A stretch of 64,000 nt of DNA, from NCBI RefSeq assembly GCF_014904735.1, contig NZ_JACZCR010000009.1:1-64000 (forward strand). The letters are read 5' to 3'. The DNA is from Microbulbifer hainanensis. Its GTDB lineage: Bacteria > Pseudomonadota > Gammaproteobacteria > Pseudomonadales > Cellvibrionaceae. Numbering within the stretch: the stretch's first letter is position 1; the number at the start of each line of letters is the position of its first letter. The translations under genes and the position numbers were made by a program. Of the stretch, positions 57,271 through 64,000 are shown piece by piece. Below the pieces are notes generated by a model. That model saw only the letters and a program-made list of their open reading frames with translations, did not search any database and was not told the DNA's origin.

Positions 57271-58170
57271 TCAGTCTCCCGCCGGGCGGCGAAACAGGTT
57301 CTGGATACTGGAAAAGTCCAGCCGCTGGTTTTTCTCGTCGCCGCCGTGCAGCTGGTAGAGGTTCTTCGCCAGTGCACCGAGCGGCGTCGACGACGCGCTG
57401 CCGGCGGCGGTGTCCATCGCCAGCCCCAGGTCCTTGAGCATCAGCGCCACGGCAAAGCCGCCGGTGTAATCCCGCGATGCCGGCACGCTGTCCATAACGC
57501 CGGGATAGGGATTGTATTTCTCCAGCGACCAGTTACCGCCGGAACTGGCCCTCATGATGTCCGACAGCACTTTCGGATCCAGGCCGTTGTCCACACCCAG
57601 TTGCAGCGCCTCTGCCGTCCCGATCATATGGATGGCGAGCAGCATGTTGTTGCAGATCTTGGCCACCTGGCCGGCACCGGCGGGCCCGGCATGAAAGATA
57701 TTGGCGCCCATCGCCTCGAGAAATGGCCGCGCCGCGTCCACCGCGTCTGCGTCGCCACCGCACATAAATGACAAGGTCCCGGCTGCCGCTGCGGCGGTGC
57801 CGCCGGATACCGGTGCATCGATCGCGCGAATACCCCGCTCGCTTGCCGCCGCAATTACCTGGCGTGCATCGCCGGCAGCAATGGTGGAACAATCGATCAC
57901 CAGCACGTCGGTTTCCAGTGCCTGCAACAGCCCGCGCGCGCCGAGATAGAGTTCTTTCACCAGGGCGCCGTTGGGCAACATCGAAATCACCGCACTGGCA
58001 CCCTGCACCGCCTGCGCCGCGCTCTCCGCCGGTTCACAGCCGTTCTGCGCAGCCTGCTCCATCGCAGCTTGCGCCGGATCGAAGGCACTGACAGCAAAAC
58101 CCGCCTTGACCAGGTTCGCGGCCATCGGGCCTCCCATATTGCCGAGTCCGAGAAAAGCGACTTTTTCCAC
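57271..58170 (-). CDS. mmsB: 3-hydroxyisobutyrate dehydrogenase
   Basis: 299 aa. NAD-binding VAFLGLGNMGGPMAANL, the DAPVSGGTAAAAAGTL substrate loop and the catalytic lysine in GQVAKICNNM are all present. It oxidises 3-hydroxyisobutyrate to methylmalonate semialdehyde in valine degradation. The GTG at 58170, preceded by GGGAGA, matches the family start; the frame extends 19 codons further without a better signal. It lies 66 bp after the next gene and acts right after it. Confidence 0.94.
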   Translation of the reverse strand: MEKVAFLGLGNMGGPMAANLVKAGFAVSAFDPAQAAMEQAAQNGCEPAESAAQAVQGASAVISMLPNGALVKELYLGARGLLQALETDVLVIDCSTIAAGDARQVIAAASERGIRAIDAPVSGGTAAAAAGTLSFMCGGDADAVDAARPFLEAMGANIFHAGPAGAGQVAKICNNMLLAIHMIGTAEALQLGVDNGLDPKVLSDIMRASSGGNWSLEKYNPYPGVMDSVPASRDYTGGFAVALMLKDLGLAMDTAAGSASSTPLGALAKNLYQLHGGDEKNQRLDFSSIQNLFRRPAGD

Positions 58171-58236
58171 GAGGTATCTCCCTATTTCTTTATTATGAAT
58201 TTCCTGATTATGGATTTCCTGGCGCACACGCCACTG

Positions 58237-59340
58237 CTACAAGTCGGACAGCGGGTTTTCCGGCCAGGGCGCGGTAAAACAGTGTTCGACCTGCTCCGCG
58301 GTGATCTCTTCCAGCCTCGCCGGCTGCCAGTGGGGATTGCGGTCCTTGTCGATCAGCAGCGCGCGTACGCCCTCGCGGAAATGCCCACTGGCACAGAGGT
58401 TGACGGCAAGCACCAGCTCCATGCGAAAAACGTCGGCAAGAGAAAGGTGACGGCTGCGGCGCAGCTGTTCCCAGACGATCCACGGGGTCAACGGCGAACC
58501 TGCGGCCAGCGTAGCCGCCGCCTTCTGCAGCCATTTGTCGTCACCGTCATAGGCGGTGATAGCCCGGCAGACTTCCGGCAGGGTAGCGCCGTCGGTCAGT
58601 GACTGGATCTGATCGTAGTGCTGCCACAGCACCGATGCAGGCAGCTGGTCCTTCGACAGCTCCTGTCGTCTCAGGCAGCTCCACACCTGGCGGTGATTGC
58701 GCTCGCTGTCGGCAAAGAATTCCACGGTGGACAGATCCGTCAGCACCGACTCACGCCGCTCCGCCGGGAGCATGCGGTCCGCCATACCGGCAAACAGCGC
58801 ATCCGCACCGTTGAACTGGGCCCCGGTCAGGCCGAGGAACAGCCCCAGGCGCCCGGGCATGTGATTCAGGAACCAGCTGCCGCCCACATCCGGGAACAGG
58901 CCGATGGTCACCTCGGGCATAGCCATCCGCGTTGTCTCGGTGACAACCCGGTGGCTGGCCCCGGCCATGATGCCGATACCGCCGCCCATGACGATGCCGC
59001 TGCCCCACACGACGATCGGCTTTTCATAGGTATGAATCTTGTAGTCGAGGCGGTATTCGCGGGAAAAAAACCCAGTCGTGGAACGATAATCGGGTTGCTC
59101 GCCGTAGGCGCTGGACTCGCGGTACAGGGTTACCACATCGCCGCCGGCGCACAGCGCCTTGTCGCCGCTGCCGTCGATCCAGATACAGGCGACACTATCG
59201 TCGGTCGCCCACTCATCCAGCTGCTTCGACAGCAGGTCGATCATGTCCAAATTCAGCGCATTCAGCGCCTTCGGCAGGTTCAGGGTGGCGGTCGCTACGG
59301 CACCGCGGCGCCCAAAGAGTACAGGGGAATTCTGGTCCAT
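58237..59340 (-). CDS. 3-hydroxyisobutyryl-CoA hydrolase (crotonase family)
   Basis: 367 aa. Crotonase fold with hydrolase features: KALNALNLDMIDLL, KALCAGGDVVTLYRES, the GSGIVMGGGIGIMAG oxyanion helix and MPEVTIGLFPDVGGSWFLN (conserved Glu/Asp). The C-terminal extension (about 290-367) is that of the valine-pathway enzyme rather than a plain enoyl-CoA hydratase. The product is the substrate of mmsB 66 bp downstream. ATG at 59340. Confidence 0.9.
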   Translation of the reverse strand: MDQNSPVLFGRRGAVATATLNLPKALNALNLDMIDLLSKQLDEWATDDSVACIWIDGSGDKALCAGGDVVTLYRESSAYGEQPDYRSTTGFFSREYRLDYKIHTYEKPIVVWGSGIVMGGGIGIMAGASHRVVTETTRMAMPEVTIGLFPDVGGSWFLNHMPGRLGLFLGLTGAQFNGADALFAGMADRMLPAERRESVLTDLSTVEFFADSERNHRQVWSCLRRQELSKDQLPASVLWQHYDQIQSLTDGATLPEVCRAITAYDGDDKWLQKAAATLAAGSPLTPWIVWEQLRRSRHLSLADVFRMELVLAVNLCASGHFREGVRALLIDKDRNPHWQPARLEEITAEQVEHCFTAPWPENPLSDL

Positions 59341-59488
59341 CTCACTGCATGTTCTAATGGCTTTTGTTGCGCTGCAGTTAAACACAGATCCACCGGGGCG
59401 TCAGCCGTATGGACCCGGTTGCACTTTTTGCGCAACCTGCTAAGTTGCGCGCAAATTCTGACCGATTCTAGACTGACTGGAACCTTTA

Positions 59489-61153
59489 ATGGCCGAATAC
59501 GTATACACGATGAACCGGGTGGGCAAGATTGTTCCGCCCAAACGCGAAATCCTCAAGGACATTTCCCTGTCCTTCTTCCCCGGCGCCAAGATCGGCGTAC
59601 TGGGCCTGAACGGCGCAGGTAAATCCACCCTGCTGCGCATCATGGCCGGCGTCGACCAGGACTATAACGGCGAAGCCCGCGCCATGCCGGGCATCAAGGT
59701 GGGCTACCTGCCGCAGGAACCGCAGCTGGATCCATCCAAGACGGTACGCGGCAACGTAGAAGACGGCATGCGTGAGGCGATCGACGCCCTGGCCGGTCTG
59801 GAACAGGTCTATGCCGACTACGCCGAGCCGGACGCGGATTTCGACGCCCTGGCCAAGAAACAGCAGCAGTTCGAGGACGTGATCCACGCCTGGGACGCCC
59901 ACAACCTGGAGCACCGCCTGGAAGTGGCGGCAGACGCGCTGCGCCTGCCGCCGTGGGATGCGGACGTCAACAACCTGTCCGGCGGTGAGAAGCGCCGTGT
60001 GGCCCTGTGCCGCCTGCTGCTGTCGCGCCCGGATATGCTGTTGCTGGACGAACCGACCAACCACTTGGACGCCGAATCCGTATTCTGGCTGGAGCGCTTC
60101 CTGCACGACTTCACCGGCACCGTGGTGGCCATCACCCACGACCGCTACTTCCTCGACAATGTCGCCGGCTGGATTCTGGAACTGGACCGCGGCCACGGCA
60201 TTCCCTGGGAGGGCAACTACACCACCTGGCTGGAACAGAAAGAGAAGCGCCTCGAACAGGAGCAGAAATCCGAGCAGGCGCGCATGAAGTCCATGCAGAA
60301 AGAACTGGAGTGGGCGCGCCAGAATCCCAAAGGCCGCCAGTCCAAGAGCAAGGCGCGTCTGGCCCGACTGGAAGAAATGCAGTCGCAGGAATTCCAGTCC
60401 CGCAGCGAGACCAATGAGATCTACATTCCGCCGGGCGAGCGCCTCGGCGACAACGTGATCGAGTTCATCAACGTCCGCAAGGGCTTCACCGACCGCCTGC
60501 TGATCGACAACCTGTCGTTCCGTGTACCCAAGGGTGCGATCGTCGGTATCGTCGGCGGCAACGGCGCCGGTAAGTCCACCCTGTTCCGCATGATCACCGG
60601 CACCGAAAAGCCCGATAGCGGCGAGATCAAGATCGGTGAAACGGTCAAGATCGCCTATGTCGAGCAGGGTCGCGAAAACCTCGACGACAACAAGACCGTG
60701 TGGGAAGCCATCTCCGACGGCCACGACATGCTGAAGATCAACAACTACGAAGTGGGCTCGCGCAACTATGTCGGCCGTTTCAACTTCAAGGGCAGCGACC
60801 AGCAGAAGCGCGTGGGTGAACTCTCCGGTGGTGAGCGCGGCCGCCTGCACCTGGCCTACACCCTCAAGCAGGGCGCCAACGTACTGCTGCTCGACGAACC
60901 GTCCAACGATCTGGATATCGAAACGCTGCGCGCACTGGAAGAGGCCCTGCTGAACTTCCCCGGCTGCGCACTGGTCATTTCGCACGATCGCTGGTTCCTC
61001 GACCGGGTGGCGACCCATATCCTCGCCTACGAGGGCGAGAGCGATGTGGTCTTCTTCGAGGGCAACTACACCGAGTACCACGAAGATTTCGTGCAGCGCA
61101 AAGGCGAAGATGCCGCACCGCATCGGATGCATTACAAAAAACTCAAGACCTGA
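59489..61153 (+). CDS. ettA: Energy-dependent translational throttle protein EttA
   Basis: 554 aa ABC-F protein. ABC1: GLNGAGKSTL, NLSGGEKRRVAL, LLLDEPTNHLD. An arm/linker (KEKRLEQEQKSEQARMKS) follows. ABC2: GGNGAGKSTL, LSGGERGRLHL, LLLDEPSNDLD, ending MHYKKLK. It binds the ribosomal E site and gates the first peptide bond according to the ATP/ADP ratio. ATG at 59489; a strong terminator follows. Confidence 0.96.
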   Translation: MAEYVYTMNRVGKIVPPKREILKDISLSFFPGAKIGVLGLNGAGKSTLLRIMAGVDQDYNGEARAMPGIKVGYLPQEPQLDPSKTVRGNVEDGMREAIDALAGLEQVYADYAEPDADFDALAKKQQQFEDVIHAWDAHNLEHRLEVAADALRLPPWDADVNNLSGGEKRRVALCRLLLSRPDMLLLDEPTNHLDAESVFWLERFLHDFTGTVVAITHDRYFLDNVAGWILELDRGHGIPWEGNYTTWLEQKEKRLEQEQKSEQARMKSMQKELEWARQNPKGRQSKSKARLARLEEMQSQEFQSRSETNEIYIPPGERLGDNVIEFINVRKGFTDRLLIDNLSFRVPKGAIVGIVGGNGAGKSTLFRMITGTEKPDSGEIKIGETVKIAYVEQGRENLDDNKTVWEAISDGHDMLKINNYEVGSRNYVGRFNFKGSDQQKRVGELSGGERGRLHLAYTLKQGANVLLLDEPSNDLDIETLRALEEALLNFPGCALVISHDRWFLDRVATHILAYEGESDVVFFEGNYTEYHEDFVQRKGEDAAPHRMHYKKLKT

Positions 61154-61159
61154 GTGATC

Positions 61160-61187
61160 AAAGCCCGCCTAGTGCGGGCTTTTTTAT
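61160..61187 (+). terminator. Rho-independent terminator of ettA
   Basis: AAGCCCGC, five-base loop, GCGGGCTT and a T-run, starting 7 bases after the ettA stop. Confidence 0.93.
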
Positions 61188-61291
61188 TGCGCGAGTCCGG
61201 CGATAATTTATTGCAGTGATACAGAACTACTACAGGATCCGCGCCCTTGCTATCCTCGAGGCAAAAGGTTTCGCCACCACACGGAGGTCCC

Positions 61292-61840
61292 ATGGCCCTT
61301 ACCCCTTCCACAATGATCCCCCTCGGCAGTCCCATGCCGTCGTTCTCCCTTCCCGATGCGAATGGCGACCTGATCTCGAGTCAGCAGTTTGCCGGCAATC
61401 CGCTGTTGGTAATGTTTATCTGTAATCACTGTCCCTTCGTCAAACATATCGCCGCGGGGCTGGCTGAATTTACCGAGCACTATCTACCGAAAGGTCTCGG
61501 CATCGTCGCCATCAACAGTAACGACTTCAACACCCATCCGGCTGATAGCCCGGCGAAGATGCGCGAGGAAATCACCGCTCGCGGTTATCGCTTTCCCTAT
61601 CTGGTCGATGAAAGCCAGCAAGTGGCACGAGCATTCGACGCAGCGTGCACTCCGGACTTTTTCCTGTTCGACGCCGAGGGCAATCTTGTCTATCGCGGCC
61701 AATTTGACGGCAGTCGTCCCGGCAATAGCGAACCGGTCAACGGCAAGGACATGCGCGCAGCAGTAGAAGCCGTTCTGAGCGGGCAGGCCCCTTCTGCCGA
61801 TCAGGTGCCATCCATGGGCTGCAACATCAAATGGAAGTAG
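61292..61840 (+). CDS. Thioredoxin-like (peroxiredoxin/AhpC-TSA type) protein
   Basis: 182 aa, no signal peptide. The redox site is CNHC in LLVMFICNHCPFVKHIA, an arrangement of the small thioredoxin-like family often written CxxC-P; SNDFNTHPADSP and PDFFLFDAEGNLVYRG follow. A third and fourth cysteine occur late (DAACTPDF and MGCNIKW). Probably a cytosolic thiol-disulphide protein. The start is ATG at 61292 with GGAGGT. Confidence 0.88.
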   Translation: MALTPSTMIPLGSPMPSFSLPDANGDLISSQQFAGNPLLVMFICNHCPFVKHIAAGLAEFTEHYLPKGLGIVAINSNDFNTHPADSPAKMREEITARGYRFPYLVDESQQVARAFDAACTPDFFLFDAEGNLVYRGQFDGSRPGNSEPVNGKDMRAAVEAVLSGQAPSADQVPSMGCNIKWK

Positions 61841-61894
61841 GCGATCGCCAGTTCATTTTCTCCAAGCAATGGAATAGCGAGAGGAAATCAATCC

Positions 61895-62704
61895 TTGCAG
61901 ATCTCAGCGCTCTATCACTTTCCGGTTAAATCCCTGCAGGGTCACAGTGGCAATGCACTGGTCCTCGACCGCTACGGAGCAGTCGGCGATCGCCGCTGGA
62001 TGCTGGTGGATGCCGATAACCAGTTCGTCACCCAGCGTCGCCTTCGCGCCATGGCTCGACTCAGGGCCACCAACACGGCTACCGGCGTGCGCATCGAAGA
62101 CGAAAGCGGCGACGCAATCGATGTAAACCAACCGGATCAAAATGCACAGATTCGGCAAGTCACCGTCTGGAGCGATTCAGTTGCCGCCCGCGACGCCGGT
62201 GACGACGCCGCGGCCTGGCTCAGCGAACAATTGCAGACGCCCGTTCGACTGGTCGCGATCGGCGCGGAGTTTCAGCGCCCCCTGTCGGCACCCCGCGCCG
62301 ACAGGCAGGTCGGCTTTGCCGACGGCGCGCCGCTACTGGTGATAGGCCAGGCGTCCCTGGACGATCTGAATGCGCGGCTGACCGAAGCTGTATCGATGCT
62401 GCGCTTCCGCCCCAACCTGGTTGTGAGCGGCGCTGAGCCCTTTGCCGAGGACAGCTGGAAACTGATACGTATTCATACGGCGAGTGGTCCCGTCGAGCTG
62501 GAGTGCACCCACACCTGTGCCCGCTGTGCCATTCCCGGGCTGGATCCCCACACCGGCCAGGCCGGTAAGGAACCACTCAGGACGCTCGCCCAGTACCGGC
62601 GCGGCGCGGACGGCCAGATCTACTTCGGCGTCAATCTCGCCCCGCGCCTTAGCGAGCCGCACGGCTTCACGATAAACTTGGGTGATAGAGTCGAAGTGGA
62701 GTAA
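61895..62704 (+). CDS. MOSC-domain protein with N-terminal beta-barrel
   Basis: 269 aa. MOSC_N (about 1-105: LYHFPVKSLQGHSGNALVLDRYGAVGDRRWMLVD) followed by a MOSC domain with the conserved cysteine in ECTHTCARCAIPGLD. Related proteins (YcbX, mARC) use a molybdenum cofactor to reduce N-hydroxylated compounds. The TTG start has GAGAGGAAA upstream. The next gene begins 14 bp downstream. Confidence 0.88.
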   Translation: MQISALYHFPVKSLQGHSGNALVLDRYGAVGDRRWMLVDADNQFVTQRRLRAMARLRATNTATGVRIEDESGDAIDVNQPDQNAQIRQVTVWSDSVAARDAGDDAAAWLSEQLQTPVRLVAIGAEFQRPLSAPRADRQVGFADGAPLLVIGQASLDDLNARLTEAVSMLRFRPNLVVSGAEPFAEDSWKLIRIHTASGPVELECTHTCARCAIPGLDPHTGQAGKEPLRTLAQYRRGADGQIYFGVNLAPRLSEPHGFTINLGDRVEVE

Positions 62705-62718
62705 ACGAGGGGCAAGCC

Positions 62719-63690
62719 GTGAGCATTACCCGCTACTGCGCCGAACTGCTCGAAGCGGCGAGCCACTACCACGTCCGCTACGGCGACCGACTCGCCAACC
62801 ACCTGCCGATGGTACTGATTGCACTGGATAAAATGGGTGCCAGCCACGCGGAGTTGCAACATGCGTTTGATCGGTCAATACCGTATCTGGAGCGGCCGCA
62901 ATTACTGCCGCCAGATCCCAATGTTTCCATCCTGGATTGTCGCAATCGCGAAGAGCTATTCCCCAGCGCGCTACAATATTATGAAAAGCAATTCAGGCAA
63001 CATGGCATTGCCGAGTGTCTGAAAAATGAATTACCGCCCTTATTGCCAGCAATTGCCACCGCCGCATTCCACCCACTGATTCGTACTGCATACGGCATCG
63101 ATGCGGGTCACCTGGAAGAGATCGCGGCGGGCTTAGCCTATTGGAACCTGGAATTTCGTGTGTTCCCTGCCAGCCAAAAGCAGATACCAGAGCCCGCAGC
63201 CGATATCTTATCCATGCTGGCTAAGCACTTTCCGCTGATTGCGCTGGCACCGGGTAATATCAGCGACCACATGATGTCGGTCACTGGCCAGGAGGGTTGG
63301 ATGGACACGCCAATCCAGCCCGAACTGCTCGGCCTGGAGGACATTGCGGAAGTCGCCATCGGTAGCTATCTCGGCACTGGCGACTTCACTCTTTTGCACG
63401 GGGTAACAAGCTGTCATGCACTGCGCTTAGTGCTCAGTTATTGTCCGGTGCCGGAAACCGCTCTGAGAGAATTTTGGAAAGGGCTTGCGATCGCTTATTT
63501 GAGCACCGGCCCCAAGCCTGTCACCTCATCAATGGAACGGCGGAGCTTCTTGGATTGGGAGGCGATTCGCAAAAGCGCCTGCGCCAGCGAAGACGATCAC
63601 ATCATAAAAATGAGTTATAGCTGTCAACAGGAAGGTATGAAATATGGGAAACAGGAATATCTATATGCCGCCACCAAACTTTTCTTCTGA
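62719..63690 (+). CDS. Questin oxidase-like protein (DUF4243)
   Basis: 323 aa with no signal peptide. The pattern resembles questin oxidase-like proteins: NHLPMVLIALDKMGAS, LPAIATAAFHPLIRTAYGID, GAGLAYW-type IAAGLAYWNLEF, and a late LHGVTSCHALRLVLSY. The fungal relative opens anthraquinone rings; bacterial roles are unknown. The GTG start has GAGGGG. The gene is likely co-transcribed with the MOSC gene. Codon use is slightly richer in A/T than most of the window. Confidence 0.78.
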   Translation: MSITRYCAELLEAASHYHVRYGDRLANHLPMVLIALDKMGASHAELQHAFDRSIPYLERPQLLPPDPNVSILDCRNREELFPSALQYYEKQFRQHGIAECLKNELPPLLPAIATAAFHPLIRTAYGIDAGHLEEIAAGLAYWNLEFRVFPASQKQIPEPAADILSMLAKHFPLIALAPGNISDHMMSVTGQEGWMDTPIQPELLGLEDIAEVAIGSYLGTGDFTLLHGVTSCHALRLVLSYCPVPETALREFWKGLAIAYLSTGPKPVTSSMERRSFLDWEAIRKSACASEDDHIIKMSYSCQQEGMKYGKQEYLYAATKLFF

Positions 63691-63701
63691 CCTAATAAAA
63701 A

Positions 63702-63725
63702 AGCCCCGGTCCGAAGACCGGGGCT
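63702..63725 (-). terminator. Rho-independent terminator, minus strand
   Basis: AGCCCCGGTC-CGAA-GACCGGGGCT, a perfect 10-bp stem, followed by a U6 run on the minus strand. It ends the receptor gene that enters from the right edge and may also help stop the questin-like gene. Confidence 0.92.
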
Positions 63726-63757
63726 CAATCAGAGCAAGTTAACTATCAAATTGAAAA

Positions 63758-64000
63758 TTAGAAGTTAGCCTGCAGTCCCAACCGAACAGAACGGGGAGCC
63801 TGCCAAGAGTAAGCAGCTCCGTAGTACTGATTCAATTTACCAGCACTTCTCTCATAGTGTTCGTTAGTGGACAGAGATTCCTGAGAATCGAGCAGATTGA
63901 ACACATCGAGTGATGCAACCATATCTACACCGGCATATGCAAAATTGTAGCGTGCAGATGCATCTACGCTAATGGTCCATGGAGTTCTGCCAACATCCCC
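63758..64000 (-). CDS. TonB-dependent receptor, C-terminal 80 residues (truncated by the window)
   Basis: Partial gene: reading in from 64000, the frame gives GDVGRTPWTISVDASARYNF, then VDMVASLDVFNLLDSQE, YYGAAYSWQAPRSVRLGLQANF and a stop. These are the last beta-strands of an outer-membrane TonB-dependent receptor, ending in the aromatic residue recognised by BAM; the DVFNLLDS segment is typical of Oar-like or nutrient receptors. Substrate unknown from this part. The base composition here is lower in G+C than the rest. Confidence 0.85.
   Translation of the reverse strand, partial: GDVGRTPWTISVDASARYNFAYAGVDMVASLDVFNLLDSQESLSTNEHYERSAGKLNQYYGAAYSWQAPRSVRLGLQANF

Overview
The window reads as the chromosome of a GC-rich, marine or halophilic gammaproteobacterium. 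The ectoine operon with its own aspartate kinase and MarR-type EctR, the exported pullulanase, a TonB-dependent receptor, Fnr-type oxygen control and the nrdR-rib-nusB-thiL-pgpA gene order suggest a Cellvibrionales relative such as Microbulbifer. That placement is inference from gene content, not a database match. Genes are densely packed on both strands. I saw no tRNA, rRNA, CRISPR array, insertion sequence or prophage.

Layout. 0-3.9 kb: exported M20 dipeptidase (-), an unknown protein, a palindrome-rich repeat, cytochrome b561 and YceI. 3.9-11.1 kb: ectoine operon on the minus strand (ectA-ectB-ectC-ask), followed by a TPR membrane protein and a sodium:solute symporter that may be co-transcribed; ectR is divergent, with two palindromes in the shared promoter region. 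11.6-23.5 kb: a phospho-signalling neighbourhood holding an FHA-winged-helix protein, two large transmembrane Ser/Thr kinases with TPR-rich C-termini, an unknown 165-aa protein, a PLP enzyme, an exported trypsin-like protease and an FHA membrane protein. 23.5-26.5 kb: hisC, mepA and a ddl-like ATP-grasp ligase in an overlapping chain. 26.5-28.2 kb: HNH nuclease, then a long intergenic region with a tandem pair of small-RNA-like units. 28.2-36.3 kb: PQQ-type sugar dehydrogenase/cytochrome c fusion, xseB-ispA-dxs, a DUF885 protein and rsgA. 37-41.8 kb: pullulanase and a Yellow/MRJP-like protein. 41.9-49.3 kb: ribA, a retropepsin-like protease, pgpA, thiL, nusB, ribH, ribBA, ribE, ribD and nrdR, all minus. 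49.3-52 kb: orphan polyamine-binding protein and glyA. 52.2-57.3 kb: outer-membrane protein, lipoprotein, and an Fnr-hemerythrin-HemN group with two Fnr-type boxes. 57.3-59.3 kb: two valine-catabolism genes. 59.5-64 kb: ettA, thioredoxin-like, MOSC and questin-oxidase-like genes, and the 3' end of a TonB-dependent receptor.

The strongest unannotated signal is a set of three candidate CsrA/RsmA-titrating small RNAs on the minus strand: one at about 18.62-18.89 kb and a tandem pair at about 27.62-27.78 and 27.87-28.02 kb. Each has a Rho-independent-type terminator and a dense run of A-N-G-G-A motifs, several presented in hairpin loops. Both members of the tandem pair have an 18-bp box upstream with the geometry of a GacA/UvrY site. 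If real, the window carries much of this organism's Csr/Rsm control RNA set.
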